From the NCBI GenBank assembly GCA_000023405.1, contig CP001643.1, forward strand, positions 2,232,001 through 2,296,000: 64,000 nt of DNA, read 5' to 3'. The notes under the pieces are model-generated. The model was not told the DNA's origin. It was given only the letters and a program-made list of their open reading frames with translations, and did not search any database. Positions 16,708 through 26,218 of this stretch are shown one piece after another; position 1 is the stretch's first letter; each line of letters starts with the position of its first letter. This DNA comes from Brachybacterium faecium DSM 4810. GTDB taxonomy: Bacteria; Actinomycetota; Actinomycetes; Actinomycetales; Dermabacteraceae. Made by a program: the position numbers and the translations under genes.

Positions 16708-18516
16708 TCAGCGGCGGCCGACGAACCAGCCGCGCACGATCGCGATCCGCTCCTGGATCTGTTCGGCGCTGGCCTGCGCGACCGCGGGCCCGCCGCTGCG
16801 GCTGCGCAGCGTGTTGTGCACGGAGCCGTGGGGCGTGCCGGATTTGCGCGACCAGGCCGCGACCAGGGTGCTGAGCTCCTTGCGCAGGTCCATGAGCTGG
16901 CGATGGTCGACCACGCCGGGCGTGGTGGGCGACTCCGCGGCGCCGCTCTTCTGCCGGCGCGCCTGCTGCTGGGCCTGCTGCTGCTGGAGGACGGTGCGCA
17001 TCTGCTCAGCGTCGAGCAGGCCCGGGATGCCCAGGAACTCCTGCTCGTCCTCGCTGCCGATCATGCCGCCGGCGCCGTACTCGCCGCCGTCGAACAGCAC
17101 CCGGTCGAAGCTCGCCTCCGACTCGAGCGCCTCGAAGCTCATCTCCAGCTGATCGGAGGCCTGCTCGGGACGGTTGGCCTGCTCGATGAGGCTCTCGTCG
17201 AGCCCGGTCTCCTCGTCGCCCGACGTCGGGCGGCGATCGAGCACGTGATCGCGCTCCGCCTCCATCTCCGCGGCATGCCCCATGAGGATCGGGACCGTGG
17301 GCAGGAAGACGCTCGCCGTCTCCCCTCGTGTCCGGGACCGCACGAAGCGGCCCACGGCCTGGGCGAAGAACATCGGGGTCGAGGTCGAGGTGGCGTACAC
17401 GCCCACCGCCAGGCGAGGCACGTCCACGCCCTCGGAGACCATGCGCACCGCCACCATCCAGCGCTCCTCGGAGTCCGAGAACGCCTCGATCCGCTTGCCG
17501 GCGCCGACGTCGTCCGAGAGGACCACGGTGGGCTCCTCGCCGCAGATGTCCCGCAGCGTCGCCGCATAGGAGCGGGCCGCCTTCTGGTCCGTGGCGATCA
17601 CGAGGCCGCCGGCGTCCGGCACGTGACGGCGCACCTCGGTGAGGCGGCGATCGGCGGCGGAGAGCACCGACTGGATCCACTCCCCCTTGGGGTCCAGCGC
17701 GGTGCGCCAGGCCTGCTGGGTGATGTCCTTCGTCTCGAGCGCGCCGAGCTGGGCGGAGACCTCGTCCCCCGACTTGGTGCGCCAGTGCATGCGCCCCGAA
17801 TACGTCATGAACAGCACGGGGCGCACCACGTGGTCGCGCAGCGCATCGCCGTAGCCGTAGGTGTAATCCGCCTTCGAGCGCAGGAAGCCCTCGCCGTCCT
17901 CCTCGTAGGTGACGAAGGGGATCTGCGAATCGTCCGAGCGGAACGGCGTGCCGGTCAGGGCGAGGCGGCGCGTGGCCGGATCGAAGGCCTCCCGCACCCC
18001 GTCGCCCCAGGTGCGCGAGTCACCGGCGTGGTGGATCTCGTCGAGGATCACCAGGGTGCGATCCGCCTCGGTGCGCGCGCGGTGCAGCGCCGGGTGCATG
18101 CCGATCTGCGCGTAGGTGAGGGCCACGCCCTGGAAGTGGGAGCCGTGCGCGCCCTGGGCGTTGGAGAAGTTCGGGTCCAGCGAGATGCCCACGCGGGCGG
18201 CGGCATCGGCCCACTGGGTCTTCAGATGCTCCGTCGGGGCGACCACCGTGATGCGGCGGACGGTGCCCTCGGACAGCAGCGCCGCCGCGATCTGCAGCGC
18301 GAAGGTGGTCTTGCCGGCGCCGGGCGTCGCGACCGCCAGGAAGTCCTTGGGGGCACGGCTGCGGTACAGCTCGAGCGCCTCGGCCTGCCAGGCGCGGAGC
18401 TTGGGGACGGTGCCCCAGGCGGCACGCTCCGGGTAGGCGACGGGAAGCGATCTCGCCGCGGCCTCGGAGGGCTGGCGGGGGTCGCTCGCGGAGAAGAGAG
18501 AGGGGGTCGTGTTCAC
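16708..18516 (-). CDS. DEAD/DEAH-box superfamily 2 helicase
   Basis: The 602-residue protein has Walker A VATPGAGKTTFAL, motif II ILDEIHHAG, motif III LALTGTPFRSD and motif VI QAVGRFVRSRTR. This is the UvrB/restriction-subunit-like SF2 core. The C-terminal 200 residues are acidic and Gln-rich (EQMRTVLQQQQAQQQ). It is conserved next to DUF3039 in actinobacteria, with no defined role. The start is placed at GTG 18516, 10 nt downstream of a TACGGT box; GTG 18528 is possible but lies inside that box. Confidence 0.88.
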   Translation of the reverse strand: MNTTPSLFSASDPRQPSEAAARSLPVAYPERAAWGTVPKLRAWQAEALELYRSRAPKDFLAVATPGAGKTTFALQIAAALLSEGTVRRITVVAPTEHLKTQWADAAARVGISLDPNFSNAQGAHGSHFQGVALTYAQIGMHPALHRARTEADRTLVILDEIHHAGDSRTWGDGVREAFDPATRRLALTGTPFRSDDSQIPFVTYEEDGEGFLRSKADYTYGYGDALRDHVVRPVLFMTYSGRMHWRTKSGDEVSAQLGALETKDITQQAWRTALDPKGEWIQSVLSAADRRLTEVRRHVPDAGGLVIATDQKAARSYAATLRDICGEEPTVVLSDDVGAGKRIEAFSDSEERWMVAVRMVSEGVDVPRLAVGVYATSTSTPMFFAQAVGRFVRSRTRGETASVFLPTVPILMGHAAEMEAERDHVLDRRPTSGDEETGLDESLIEQANRPEQASDQLEMSFEALESEASFDRVLFDGGEYGAGGMIGSEDEQEFLGIPGLLDAEQMRTVLQQQQAQQQARRQKSGAAESPTTPGVVDHRQLMDLRKELSTLVAAWSRKSGTPHGSVHNTLRSRSGGPAVAQASAEQIQERIAIVRGWFVGRR

Positions 18517-18598
18517 AGCGCTGACCACCGTACCGCGCCCCTCCGACGACCCGCCGACAGGCCCGATGTGAGGAAGTCGGAGGGTGTGTCGCCGCCGC

Positions 18599-18967
18599 TC
18601 AGCGCCGCCCGCCGAAGAAGCCGCGGAAGCCGCCGCCGCGCCCGGAGCCTCCCGTGCCGTCGCCGCCGTCGTTCGGCTCGCGCATGCCGTCGTAGATCTC
18701 CTTGCACTCCGGGCACACCGGGTACTTCTCGGGGTCGCGGCCGGGCACCCACACCTTGCCGCACAGCGCGATCACCGGGGTCCCGCCGAGGGCGGCCTGG
18801 GTGATCTTGTTCTTGCGCACGTAGTGGGCGAACCGGTCGTGGTCGCCGTCGTCGGTGCTCTGCTCCTGCTCCTGCAGCTGCCGGTCCAGCACCGCGGTGC
18901 TGCCGGGCGCGGCGCCCGGGTCGTCGCTGTAGGGGTCCATCCGGGACGGGTCGGAGGTGGAGGACAT
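18599..18967 (-). CDS. DUF3039 domain protein (zinc-ribbon type)
   Basis: The 122-residue protein has a conserved centre, FAHYVRKNKITQAALGGTPV, then ALCGKVW and VCPECKEIYDGM, whose cysteines probably bind zinc. The tail is Gly/Arg-rich (GSGRGGGFRGFFGGRR). GGGAGCAG precedes the ATG and a TAAGCT box lies upstream. It is probably expressed with the helicase downstream. The function is unknown. Confidence 0.85.
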   Translation of the reverse strand: MSSTSDPSRMDPYSDDPGAAPGSTAVLDRQLQEQEQSTDDGDHDRFAHYVRKNKITQAALGGTPVIALCGKVWVPGRDPEKYPVCPECKEIYDGMREPNDGGDGTGGSGRGGGFRGFFGGRR

Positions 18968-19165
18968 GACTGCTCCCTCGGTCGGTGTCGAGACGCCTCG
19001 AGCTTACCGGCCGGCACGCCGGCGGCCCATGGGCTGCCGGCGACCGGGCTGCCGGTGTCAGGGCTGCCCGGCGCCGCGGCGCCCGCCGTGTCGTCTCCGT
19101 CTCGCCGAGCCGGCGTCGGCCCCGCCTCCCGGGCAGCGCGGCCCGACGCTGGGACAATGCAGTGC

Positions 19166-19651
19166 ATGGACGCTGTCGTCGATTTCCTCCGCCGCCTGCC
19201 CGACGAGATCGCACGGGTGGGCGGCTCCCTGCCGTGGCGCGCCGGGCTGCTGGTGCTCGCGCTGCTGCTGAACATCGGCTTCTACGTGCCCTCCCTGCCG
19301 GCGGGCACGCCCGGTGCCGAGGTGCCGGGGATCGACAAGGCGGTGCATCTGCTGGTGTTCGGCCTGACGGTGTTCGCCGCCGGGAGGCTGCTCGCCCCGC
19401 GGCGGCGGTTCCCGATCGGCTGGGTGGCGATCCTCGCCATCGCGCACACGCTGCTCATCGAACTGGTGCAGGGCGTGGCGCTGCCGGACCGCAGCGCCGA
19501 CGCCGCCGACGTCCTCTTCGGCGTGATCGGCGTCGCGCTCGGGCTGGCGGCGTGGGCCGCGGAGCGGATGCTGCGCCGCACGGCCGCGCTGCACCACGGC
19601 GATCTCGAGGACGAGCCGCTCCCCGAGCAGCTCGAGCACGGCTCGCACTGA
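19166..19651 (+). CDS. VanZ-like family membrane protein
   Basis: The 161-residue protein has three to four hydrophobic helices and the VanZ-like pairing of GIDKAVHLLVFGLTVF with the later HTLLIELVQGVALPDRSADAAD. The family is linked with resistance to lipid-binding glycopeptides only in name; most members are uncharacterised. GACAAT ends 7 nt before ATG 19166, suggesting a leaderless mRNA. Its stop overlaps the next start (TGATG). Confidence 0.85.
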   Translation: MDAVVDFLRRLPDEIARVGGSLPWRAGLLVLALLLNIGFYVPSLPAGTPGAEVPGIDKAVHLLVFGLTVFAAGRLLAPRRRFPIGWVAILAIAHTLLIELVQGVALPDRSADAADVLFGVIGVALGLAAWAAERMLRRTAALHHGDLEDEPLPEQLEHGSH

Positions 19652-20766
19652 TGGCACAGGACGCCGACGAGGACCATGACCGGCTCGGCGCGCTGGTCGG
19701 CGCGCTGACCCGCACCGCCGCCTCCGCTCCCCCGGACGGCGACCCCCTCGAGGGCGCGACCGCGGCGGCCGCCGCCGTGGACCGGCCCGGGCACGGCGAC
19801 CCGCGGGCGTGCTCCGGGGTGACGGCCCTGTTCGCGGCCGACGGCACCCGCCTCCCGGCCGGCTCGCGCGAGATCACGCCGGTGCGCGAGGACACCCTGT
19901 TCGACCTGGCCTCCGTGACGAAGGTGGTCACGGCGCTGACCGCGGCGACCCTCATCGACGACGGCGTGCTGGACCCGCACTCCCCGGTGGCCGAGCACAT
20001 GCGCGCGCCCGATCCCCGGATCACCGCCCACCATCTGCTGACCCACACCGCGGGGCTGCCGCCGGTGATGCCGCTGTGGCGCCTGCCCGGGGATCGCCGG
20101 GCCCGTCTCGAGGCGGTCTCGAGCGCGCCGCTCGTGACCGCCCCGGGCACCGCGCACGCCTACTCGTGCATCGGATTCATCCTGCTCGGCGCGCTGCTCG
20201 AGGAGCTCACCGGCACGGCCCTGCCGGAGCTCGCCCGCCGTCGGGTGCTCGCCCCGGCCGGAGCCACGAGCGCCGGCTGGGAGCCCTGCCCGGAGCGGGC
20301 GGCACGGGCAGCAGCCACCGAGCACCAGGCGGATCCTCCGCGCGGCCTCGTGCGCGGCACGACGCATGACGAGACCGCCTGGTCGCTGGGCGGGGCCGGC
20401 AACGCCGGCGTCTTCGCGACCCTCGAGGACGCCCTCGCCCTGGGCCGGGTGCTCGCGGGCAGAGGCCCGGGGCCGCACCTGTCCCCCGCGACGCGCCGCC
20501 TGCTGACCCGTGACCAGCTGCCCGCCGGGGTGCGGACGGGTGCCCCGTGGCAGCAGGGCTGCGGGCTGCGGATCGGACAGGAGCTCGAGACCGGGGCCGT
20601 GCTGCCCCGGGTTGTGGGGCACCCCGGGTTCACGGGCACCTCGGTGCTCGCCGACCCCGGCACCGGCACCGTCGCGGTGCTGCTGACCAACCGGGTCCAT
20701 CCCCACCGCACGCGCTTCACCGTCGAGCGCTCCCGGCGGGAGCTGGCGCGCCTCGCCTTCGGCTGA
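19651..20766 (+). CDS. Beta-lactamase-family serine hydrolase
   Basis: The 371-residue protein has the class C/esterase fold signatures: SVTK with the nucleophile serine (LASVTKVVTALTAA) and GHPGFTG in place of KTG. The Y-x-N motif reads YSCIGFILLG, with Cys where Asn is usual. No signal peptide is seen, so it appears cytoplasmic. Such proteins include esterases, D-aminopeptidases and AmiE-like muramyl amidases; resistance to beta-lactams is not implied. It is coupled to the VanZ-like gene and convergent with the NamZ/ABC operon, whose substrate may be related. Confidence 0.82.
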   Translation: MAQDADEDHDRLGALVGALTRTAASAPPDGDPLEGATAAAAAVDRPGHGDPRACSGVTALFAADGTRLPAGSREITPVREDTLFDLASVTKVVTALTAATLIDDGVLDPHSPVAEHMRAPDPRITAHHLLTHTAGLPPVMPLWRLPGDRRARLEAVSSAPLVTAPGTAHAYSCIGFILLGALLEELTGTALPELARRRVLAPAGATSAGWEPCPERAARAAATEHQADPPRGLVRGTTHDETAWSLGGAGNAGVFATLEDALALGRVLAGRGPGPHLSPATRRLLTRDQLPAGVRTGAPWQQGCGLRIGQELETGAVLPRVVGHPGFTGTSVLADPGTGTVAVLLTNRVHPHRTRFTVERSRRELARLAFG

Positions 20767-20845
20767 GCACCCGTCGCGGCGCCGGCCTGCTCGCCGCCCG
20801 GCGCGGCGGGCGCCCGGCGCGCGCTCAGCGCTGCGGGCTCCGCGC

Positions 20846-21703
20846 TCAGCGCAGCCGGGCGGCGGGGTTCGGGGCGGCGGCGAGCAGGCGACGGGTGTAC
20901 TCGTGCTGCGGGTCGTCGATCACCGCGCGGCTCGTGCCCCGCTCCACCACGCGCCCGTGGTGCATCACCATCACCTCGTCCGAGTAGCGCCGCGCGCTGC
21001 CCAGATCGTGGGTGATGTAGAGGACGGCGAGGTCCTCGTCCCGGCGCAGCGAGTCGATGAGGTCGAGCATCTCCTGACGGATGGTGACGTCGAGCATCGA
21101 GACCGGCTCGTCCGCGATGAGCACCCTCGGCGAGGCGGCGAGGGCGCGCGCGAAGGAGACGCGCTGGCGCTCCCCGCCGGAGAGCTCGTGGGGGAAGCGA
21201 TCGAGGTAGCGCTCCGCCGGTGTGAGCCCCACGCGCTCCAGCAGGTGCAGGCAGCGCTCGTGCACGGCGCTCGCGGCCCGCACCTCCTGGTGGAGGCGCA
21301 CCGCGCGGCCCAGGGTGTACGCGATCCGGCGCAGCGGGTTCAGCGAGGCGAAGGGGTCCTGCAGCGTGAGCTGCACGTCTCCCACGTACTGCCGGTGGCC
21401 GGTGCCGCCGGAGGTGGGCACCTCCCGGCCGTCCAGCAGGATCTGCCCCGAGGTGGTGGGGATGAGCCGGGCGAGCATCCGGCCCAGCGTCGACTTGCCC
21501 GAGCCGCTCTGGCCCACCAGCGCCGTGATGCGGCCCTGGACGAGGGCGAGCGAGACGTCGTCGACCGCGCGCATCGTCTGCTGGCGGCGCAGCAGCCCGG
21601 TGCGGGCGCCGACGGGGTACTCCTTGACGAGGTGGCGGCCCTCGAGGATGACGCGGGGCTCGGTGCTCGCCGCCCCTGAGGGTGTGGTGTCGGTGGTGGT
21701 CAT
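20846..21703 (-). CDS. Peptide ABC transporter ATP-binding protein (DppF/OppF type)
   Basis: The 285-residue ATPase has Walker A VGQSGSGKST, signature LSGGERQRVSFARAL, Walker B VLIADEPVSMLD and the oligopeptide-type C-terminus HEYTRRLLAAAP. It is last in the operon that starts with the namZ-like gene at 28343. It overlaps the upstream fusion gene by ATGA, so it should pair with that ATPase domain to power one importer. Confidence 0.92.
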   Translation of the reverse strand: MTTTDTTPSGAASTEPRVILEGRHLVKEYPVGARTGLLRRQQTMRAVDDVSLALVQGRITALVGQSGSGKSTLGRMLARLIPTTSGQILLDGREVPTSGGTGHRQYVGDVQLTLQDPFASLNPLRRIAYTLGRAVRLHQEVRAASAVHERCLHLLERVGLTPAERYLDRFPHELSGGERQRVSFARALAASPRVLIADEPVSMLDVTIRQEMLDLIDSLRRDEDLAVLYITHDLGSARRYSDEVMVMHHGRVVERGTSRAVIDDPQHEYTRRLLAAAPNPAARLR

Positions 21704-23565
21704 GCGAGGCTCCCCAGGTTCTCGAGCGAAGACAGCAGCGTCCTGGTGTACGGGTGCTGCGGGGACCGGTAGACGTCCATGGCGGGCCCGTACTCGACGA
21801 GCCGCCCGTGCCGCATCACGGCGATGGAGTCGGAGATCTCCAGCAGCAGGGCCAGATCGTGCGTGGTGAAGACGATCGCGAAGCCGTACTCCTCGCGCAG
21901 GCGCACCACCTGGTCGAGGACGTCACGCTGCACCAGCAGGTCCAGCGCGGTGGTCGGCTCGTCCATGAAGATCACGTCGGGCTCGAGCACGAGGGCGATC
22001 GCGATCGCGACCCGCTGCTTCATGCCGCCGGAGAGCTCGTGCGGGTAGGCGTCGATCCGCGAGGGGTCGATCCCCACCCGGCGCAGGTGCTCCTTCGCGA
22101 TCTCGGTGCGCCGCGCCGGGGGCAGCCCGGGTCGGTGCACCCGGATCACGTCGTCGAACTGGGCGTGGATCGAGGTGACGGGGTTCAGCGCGTTCATGGC
22201 GCTCTGGAACACCACGGCGATCTCGTTCCATCGCAGGGCCCTCAGCTCCCGGTCCTCGAGGTGCAGCAGGTCCGTGGCCGTGCCGTCCTCCGCCCGGTAG
22301 GTGATCGACCCGTCGGTGATCTCGGCCGGGGGTCGCAGCAGCCGGGTGATCGCGTTGGTGAGGGTGGACTTGCCCGACCCGGATTCGCCCGCCAGTCCGA
22401 GGATCTCGCCGCGGCGCAGCGTCAGCGAGACGTCCTCGACGGCGTGGACCGTCCCGAACCCGGTCGGGTAGTCCACGTGCAGCGCGTCGACCTCGATGAT
22501 GGGCGAGCCCGGCATCGGGGAGGGGCGGAGGCGCGGGGCGAGCTCCGGATCCTCCCGCTGCTCCGTCCCGGCGGGAGCGCGGTCGTCGGTGAGGGCGACG
22601 TGCTCCGCCGTCGCGCCGGTCGCGCCGCCCGGGCGGCGCGGTCCCGTCGAGCCGATCCCCGAGGCCTGGGCGTCCGTGCTGGTGGCGTCGCCGCCCGCGG
22701 CGCGGGCGGCCGCCCCCTTCCGCACCGCCGCTCCGGTGCGCAGGCGCGGGTTGGAGTACTCGTCGATCGCGAAGTTGATCAGGGCGAGGCCCGCGCCGAT
22801 CACCGCGATCGCGAGGCCCGGCGGCACGTACCACCACCAGGCGCCGGCCAGCAGCGCCTGGGAGTTCTGCGCGAAGTAGAGCATCGACCCCCAGCTGGTG
22901 GTGGTCAGCGAGCCGAGCCCCAGGAAGGCCAGACCGGCCTCGGCGAGGATGCCGCCGATCACCGAGAACAGGAAGCCGGAGGCGACCAGCGGGAGCATGT
23001 TGGGCAGGACCTCGAAGAACATGATCCGGATCCGGCTCTCGCCGGTGGCGCGGGCCGCCTCGACGAACTCGCGGTTGCGCAGGGAGAGGGTCTGGGCGCG
23101 GATCACGCGGGCGGAGCCGGCCCAGGAGGTGATCGCGATGACGATCGCGATCGACAGCAGCCCGCGCGAGGGCAGGTACCCGGTGAGCACGATGAGGATC
23201 GGCATGCCGGGGATCACCAGGAACACCGCGGTGAGGATGTACAGCAGATCGTCGGCGACGCCGCGGAGGTACCCGCCGAGCAGGCCGACGGCCACGGAGA
23301 CCACCTGGGAGACGACCCCGGCCAGCAGCCCCACCAGGAGGGAGGTGCGGGCACCGGTCATGAACTGCGCGAACACGTCCTGGCCGGTCTGGGTGGTGCC
23401 CAGCCAGTGCCGCGCCGAGGGCGGCTCGAGCATCTCGAAGGAGGTCTGGCTCGGGTCGAAGCGGGCGATCATCGGCCCGAACACGGCCAGCGCCGCGAAC
23501 ACCAGCACGATGAGCAGGCCGGCACGGACCTTCCCGCCGCGCGGGACGAGGGTGGAGATGGTCAT
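21700..23565 (-). CDS. Fused peptide ABC permease (DppC) and ATPase (DppD)
   Basis: One 621-residue polypeptide joins two subunits that are usually separate. Residues about 1-285 are a DppC-like permease with several membrane helices and the EAA loop EAARATGESRIRIMFFEVLP. Residues 290-345 are a Gly/Ala/Arg-rich linker, and residues 350-621 are a DppD-like ATPase with GESGSGKST, LSGGMKQRVAIA, VIFMDEPTTALD and HPYTRTLLSSL. The frame is open throughout and both halves look intact. The neighbours are DppB upstream and DppF downstream, so the complex would be DppB plus the fusion plus DppF plus the lipoprotein. Confidence 0.92.
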   Translation of the reverse strand: MTISTLVPRGGKVRAGLLIVLVFAALAVFGPMIARFDPSQTSFEMLEPPSARHWLGTTQTGQDVFAQFMTGARTSLLVGLLAGVVSQVVSVAVGLLGGYLRGVADDLLYILTAVFLVIPGMPILIVLTGYLPSRGLLSIAIVIAITSWAGSARVIRAQTLSLRNREFVEAARATGESRIRIMFFEVLPNMLPLVASGFLFSVIGGILAEAGLAFLGLGSLTTTSWGSMLYFAQNSQALLAGAWWWYVPPGLAIAVIGAGLALINFAIDEYSNPRLRTGAAVRKGAAARAAGGDATSTDAQASGIGSTGPRRPGGATGATAEHVALTDDRAPAGTEQREDPELAPRLRPSPMPGSPIIEVDALHVDYPTGFGTVHAVEDVSLTLRRGEILGLAGESGSGKSTLTNAITRLLRPPAEITDGSITYRAEDGTATDLLHLEDRELRALRWNEIAVVFQSAMNALNPVTSIHAQFDDVIRVHRPGLPPARRTEIAKEHLRRVGIDPSRIDAYPHELSGGMKQRVAIAIALVLEPDVIFMDEPTTALDLLVQRDVLDQVVRLREEYGFAIVFTTHDLALLLEISDSIAVMRHGRLVEYGPAMDVYRSPQHPYTRTLLSSLENLGSLA

Positions 23566-23568
23566 GGC

Positions 23569-24546
23569 TCAGGCCCCCTGTCGGGTACGAGGATCGAGGA
23601 CGACGTACGCGGCGTCCGCGATGAGGTTCGCGACGATCACCGCGAGGGAGATGATCAGGAACAGCCCCTGCATGAGGGGGAAGTCCTGCGCGGAGACGGC
23701 CTGGAACAGGGTGTAGCCCAGTCCCGGATAGTTGAAGATGACCTCGGTGAGCATCGATCCGCCGACGACAGCGCCGAGCGCGAGCGCGAATCCGGTGATG
23801 CTGGGCAGGATCGCGTTGCGCGCGGCGTAGCCGAACAGCACCATCCGCGGCGGCAGCCCCTTCGCCTCGGCCATCGAGACGTAGTCCTCGCCGAGGATCG
23901 TCACGGTCATGTTCCGCATCTGCAGCACCCATCCCGCGAAGGAGCCGATGACGATCGTCAGGGCGGGCAGGGCGGCGTGGAGCACCACCGAGCCGATGAA
24001 CGGGGCGGACAGCTCGGGGAACATGGTGCGGTCGTACGCCCCCGCGTAGGGGAACCAGCCGAAGGTCACCGCGAGCACGAGCACGAGGATCAGCGCCATC
24101 CAGAAGTACGGGATGGCGTTGAGGAAGGTCAGCGCCGGCAGCACATGATCGGACCAGGTGCCGCGGCGCCAGGCCAGCAGCACGCCCAGCCCGGTGCCCA
24201 GCAGGAAGCTGATCACGGTGGAGACGCCCACCAGCACGACGGTCCAGGGCATCGCCCCGGAGATGATGTCGATGACCGGGACGGGGTAGTTGCTCAGCGA
24301 GGTGCCCAGGTCGAGGTTCACCAGGTCCGCCAGGTAGCGCCCGTACTGGATGATCAGCGGGTCATCGGTCATCCCGAACTGTGCGGCGATCGCCTCGGCC
24401 GCCTCGGGCTCGATCTGGCCCTCGGAGCCGGCGATGAGCACGCGCACGGGATCGCCCGGCATCAGGCGCGGGATCAGGAAGTTCAGCGTCAGGGCGGCCC
24501 AGGCGATGAACGCGTACAGGCCCAGCTTCTTCAGCAGGTATCTCAT
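23569..24546 (-). CDS. Peptide ABC transporter permease (DppB type)
   Basis: The 325-residue permease begins MRYLLKKLGLYAFIAWAAL and has six predicted helices. It shows the binding-protein-dependent transport EAA region (MAEAKGLPPRMVLFGYAARN) and the DppB N-terminal block PGDPVRVLI. It lies 3 bp before the fusion gene and 16 bp after the lipoprotein gene in one transcript. Confidence 0.93.
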   Translation of the reverse strand: MRYLLKKLGLYAFIAWAALTLNFLIPRLMPGDPVRVLIAGSEGQIEPEAAEAIAAQFGMTDDPLIIQYGRYLADLVNLDLGTSLSNYPVPVIDIISGAMPWTVVLVGVSTVISFLLGTGLGVLLAWRRGTWSDHVLPALTFLNAIPYFWMALILVLVLAVTFGWFPYAGAYDRTMFPELSAPFIGSVVLHAALPALTIVIGSFAGWVLQMRNMTVTILGEDYVSMAEAKGLPPRMVLFGYAARNAILPSITGFALALGAVVGGSMLTEVIFNYPGLGYTLFQAVSAQDFPLMQGLFLIISLAVIVANLIADAAYVVLDPRTRQGA

Positions 24547-24562
24547 CGGTGGCTCCTCCGCC

Positions 24563-26218
24563 TCAGCTCGTGGTCCTGGTCAGGGCGCGCAGCACCATGA
24601 CCCGGTCGGCGTTCTGCACGGGCGCGCCCAGGGCGTACGGCTCCGACTCGTCCGGGAAGCCCGTCCAGTGCGCGGTGTTGTAGTTGAACCAGTTCGGCGC
24701 CGTGACGATCGGCAGGGCGGGCATCTGCTCGACCATGATCCGCTGCAGCCCGTCGATCGCGGCGCGCTGCTCGGCCTCGTCGTCGGTCTCGGCGAAGGAG
24801 CGCAGCAGCTCGTCGGTCTCCTCGTCGTACCAGCGCTGGAAGTTCGCCACCACCGGCTCGTCGCCCTCGGTGCGGTACTCGGAGGAGAGCATCGCGCGGT
24901 ACAGGTCCCAGGGGCTCTGCCCGGCCCCCGCGGTGGAGATGGTGATGTCGAAGTTCCCGGTGTCGCGCGCCTCGAGCCACTGCTCGAAGGAGATGCCCCG
25001 CGGGGTGAGGGTGATGCCCACCGTCGACAGCTGCGAGCCCAGGATCTGGCTGGTGGTCACCCAGTCGTTGTAGCTCGAGGGGATCGGCAGCTCGAAGACC
25101 AGCGGCGTGCCGTCGGGCGCGACCCGCACGCCGTCCGCGCCGCGCTCGTAGCCGGCCGCATCCAGCACCTCCTCGGCCTGCTCGACATCCTGCTCGTACT
25201 CGAGGTCCCGGTAGTCCTCGGCGATGAACTCCTCGAACGTGGGCCGGGGCAGCCCGGTGGGATGGGGCGGGCCGAAGTACTTCTGGTAGGCGATCTCGGC
25301 GATCTCCCGGCGATCGACCGCGAGGCTGATCCCACGCCGCAGCTCGAGGTCCTGGAAGAGCTCCTTCTCGAGGTTCAGCGTGAGGTTCACGGTGCCGTTG
25401 CCGGGATACCAGTAGCCGCGGTGCTCGGGATCGTGGTCCACGAAGATGCGGTCGATATTGGCGACGAACCCGCCGGACCAGTCGAGCTCGCCGGCCTGCA
25501 GCGCCGTGTTCATCGTCTGGGTGGTGAAGGAGGGCCAGGCGAGCTCGCGCGGCTCGAACTCCTCGGCGGCCCAGTGCTCGTCGTTGCGCACGAAGGTGTA
25601 CAGCTGGTCGGAGAAGCGCTCGAGCACGTACGGGCCGCTGCCCACCGGTTCGGCGATCTGCTCGGTGGAGGGGTCCTCGAAGGCGGAGAACAGGTGCTCG
25701 GGCACGATCGGGCGGGTGACGATGTCCGCTTCCTGGGCGAAGGAGGCCCGGCCGAACTCGAGCCGCACCCGGTGCGCGTCGAGCGCCTCGGCGTCGACGA
25801 CCTCGAGCGCCACCGTGTTGGTGGCCGGCACGTCGCGGTGCATCAGGAAGGTGAAGACCACGTCCTCGGCGTCCAGCGGCTCGCCGTCGGTGAACACGGC
25901 GTCCTCGCGCAGCGTCACCGTCATCACGGTGCCGTCCTCGTTCCATTCCGCGTCCGTCGCGAGCCACGGCTCGGAGACGCCCGGGGTCATGGCGGTGGCG
26001 AGGCGGAGGTTCTCATAGATCAGGCCGCTCGCGCCCTGCAGGGGGACGCCGCCGTAGGGGTTGAAGTTGGGCTGGAAGGTGGTGGCGTCGTTGGCGTGGA
26101 TCCGCAGCGGCAGGTCCTCGCCTGCCGCCGGCCCCGAGGAGCAGCCGGCGAGCGCCGCTGCCCCGGCGGCTCCTACAATGCCGAGCATCATCGCGCGGCG
26201 GGTGACCTCTGGTGTCAT
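24563..26218 (-). CDS. Family 5 peptide/muropeptide-binding lipoprotein of ABC transporter
   Basis: The 551-residue SBP_bac_5 protein has a lipobox LAGC with Cys26 as the predicted lipidated residue. A twin arginine (TRRAMML) lies before the hydrophobic stretch, so Tat export is possible. The family signature region is GVSEPWLATDAEWNEDGTVM, with the C-terminal block RAALDG-like AIDGLQRIMVEQMPALPI. It captures the ligand outside the membrane for the permeases downstream. Because the operon begins with a NamZ-like muramidase, muropeptides are a plausible ligand, along with plain peptides. It overlaps the acetyltransferase gene by ATGA. Confidence 0.92.
   Translation of the reverse strand: MTPEVTRRAMMLGIVGAAGAAALAGCSSGPAAGEDLPLRIHANDATTFQPNFNPYGGVPLQGASGLIYENLRLATAMTPGVSEPWLATDAEWNEDGTVMTVTLREDAVFTDGEPLDAEDVVFTFLMHRDVPATNTVALEVVDAEALDAHRVRLEFGRASFAQEADIVTRPIVPEHLFSAFEDPSTEQIAEPVGSGPYVLERFSDQLYTFVRNDEHWAAEEFEPRELAWPSFTTQTMNTALQAGELDWSGGFVANIDRIFVDHDPEHRGYWYPGNGTVNLTLNLEKELFQDLELRRGISLAVDRREIAEIAYQKYFGPPHPTGLPRPTFEEFIAEDYRDLEYEQDVEQAEEVLDAAGYERGADGVRVAPDGTPLVFELPIPSSYNDWVTTSQILGSQLSTVGITLTPRGISFEQWLEARDTGNFDITISTAGAGQSPWDLYRAMLSSEYRTEGDEPVVANFQRWYDEETDELLRSFAETDDEAEQRAAIDGLQRIMVEQMPALPIVTAPNWFNYNTAHWTGFPDESEPYALGAPVQNADRVMVLRALTRTTS

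Noticed and set aside
19651-20766. Beta-lactamase conferring antibiotic resistance
   Set aside because: It has no signal peptide, an altered Y-x-N motif and HPGFTG rather than KTG, so it is more likely an esterase or amidase.
21682-24600. Long plus-strand open frame (972 codons) opposite the ABC transporter genes
   Set aside because: It is a shadow of the permease/ATPase genes with composition unlike a protein and no start signals.
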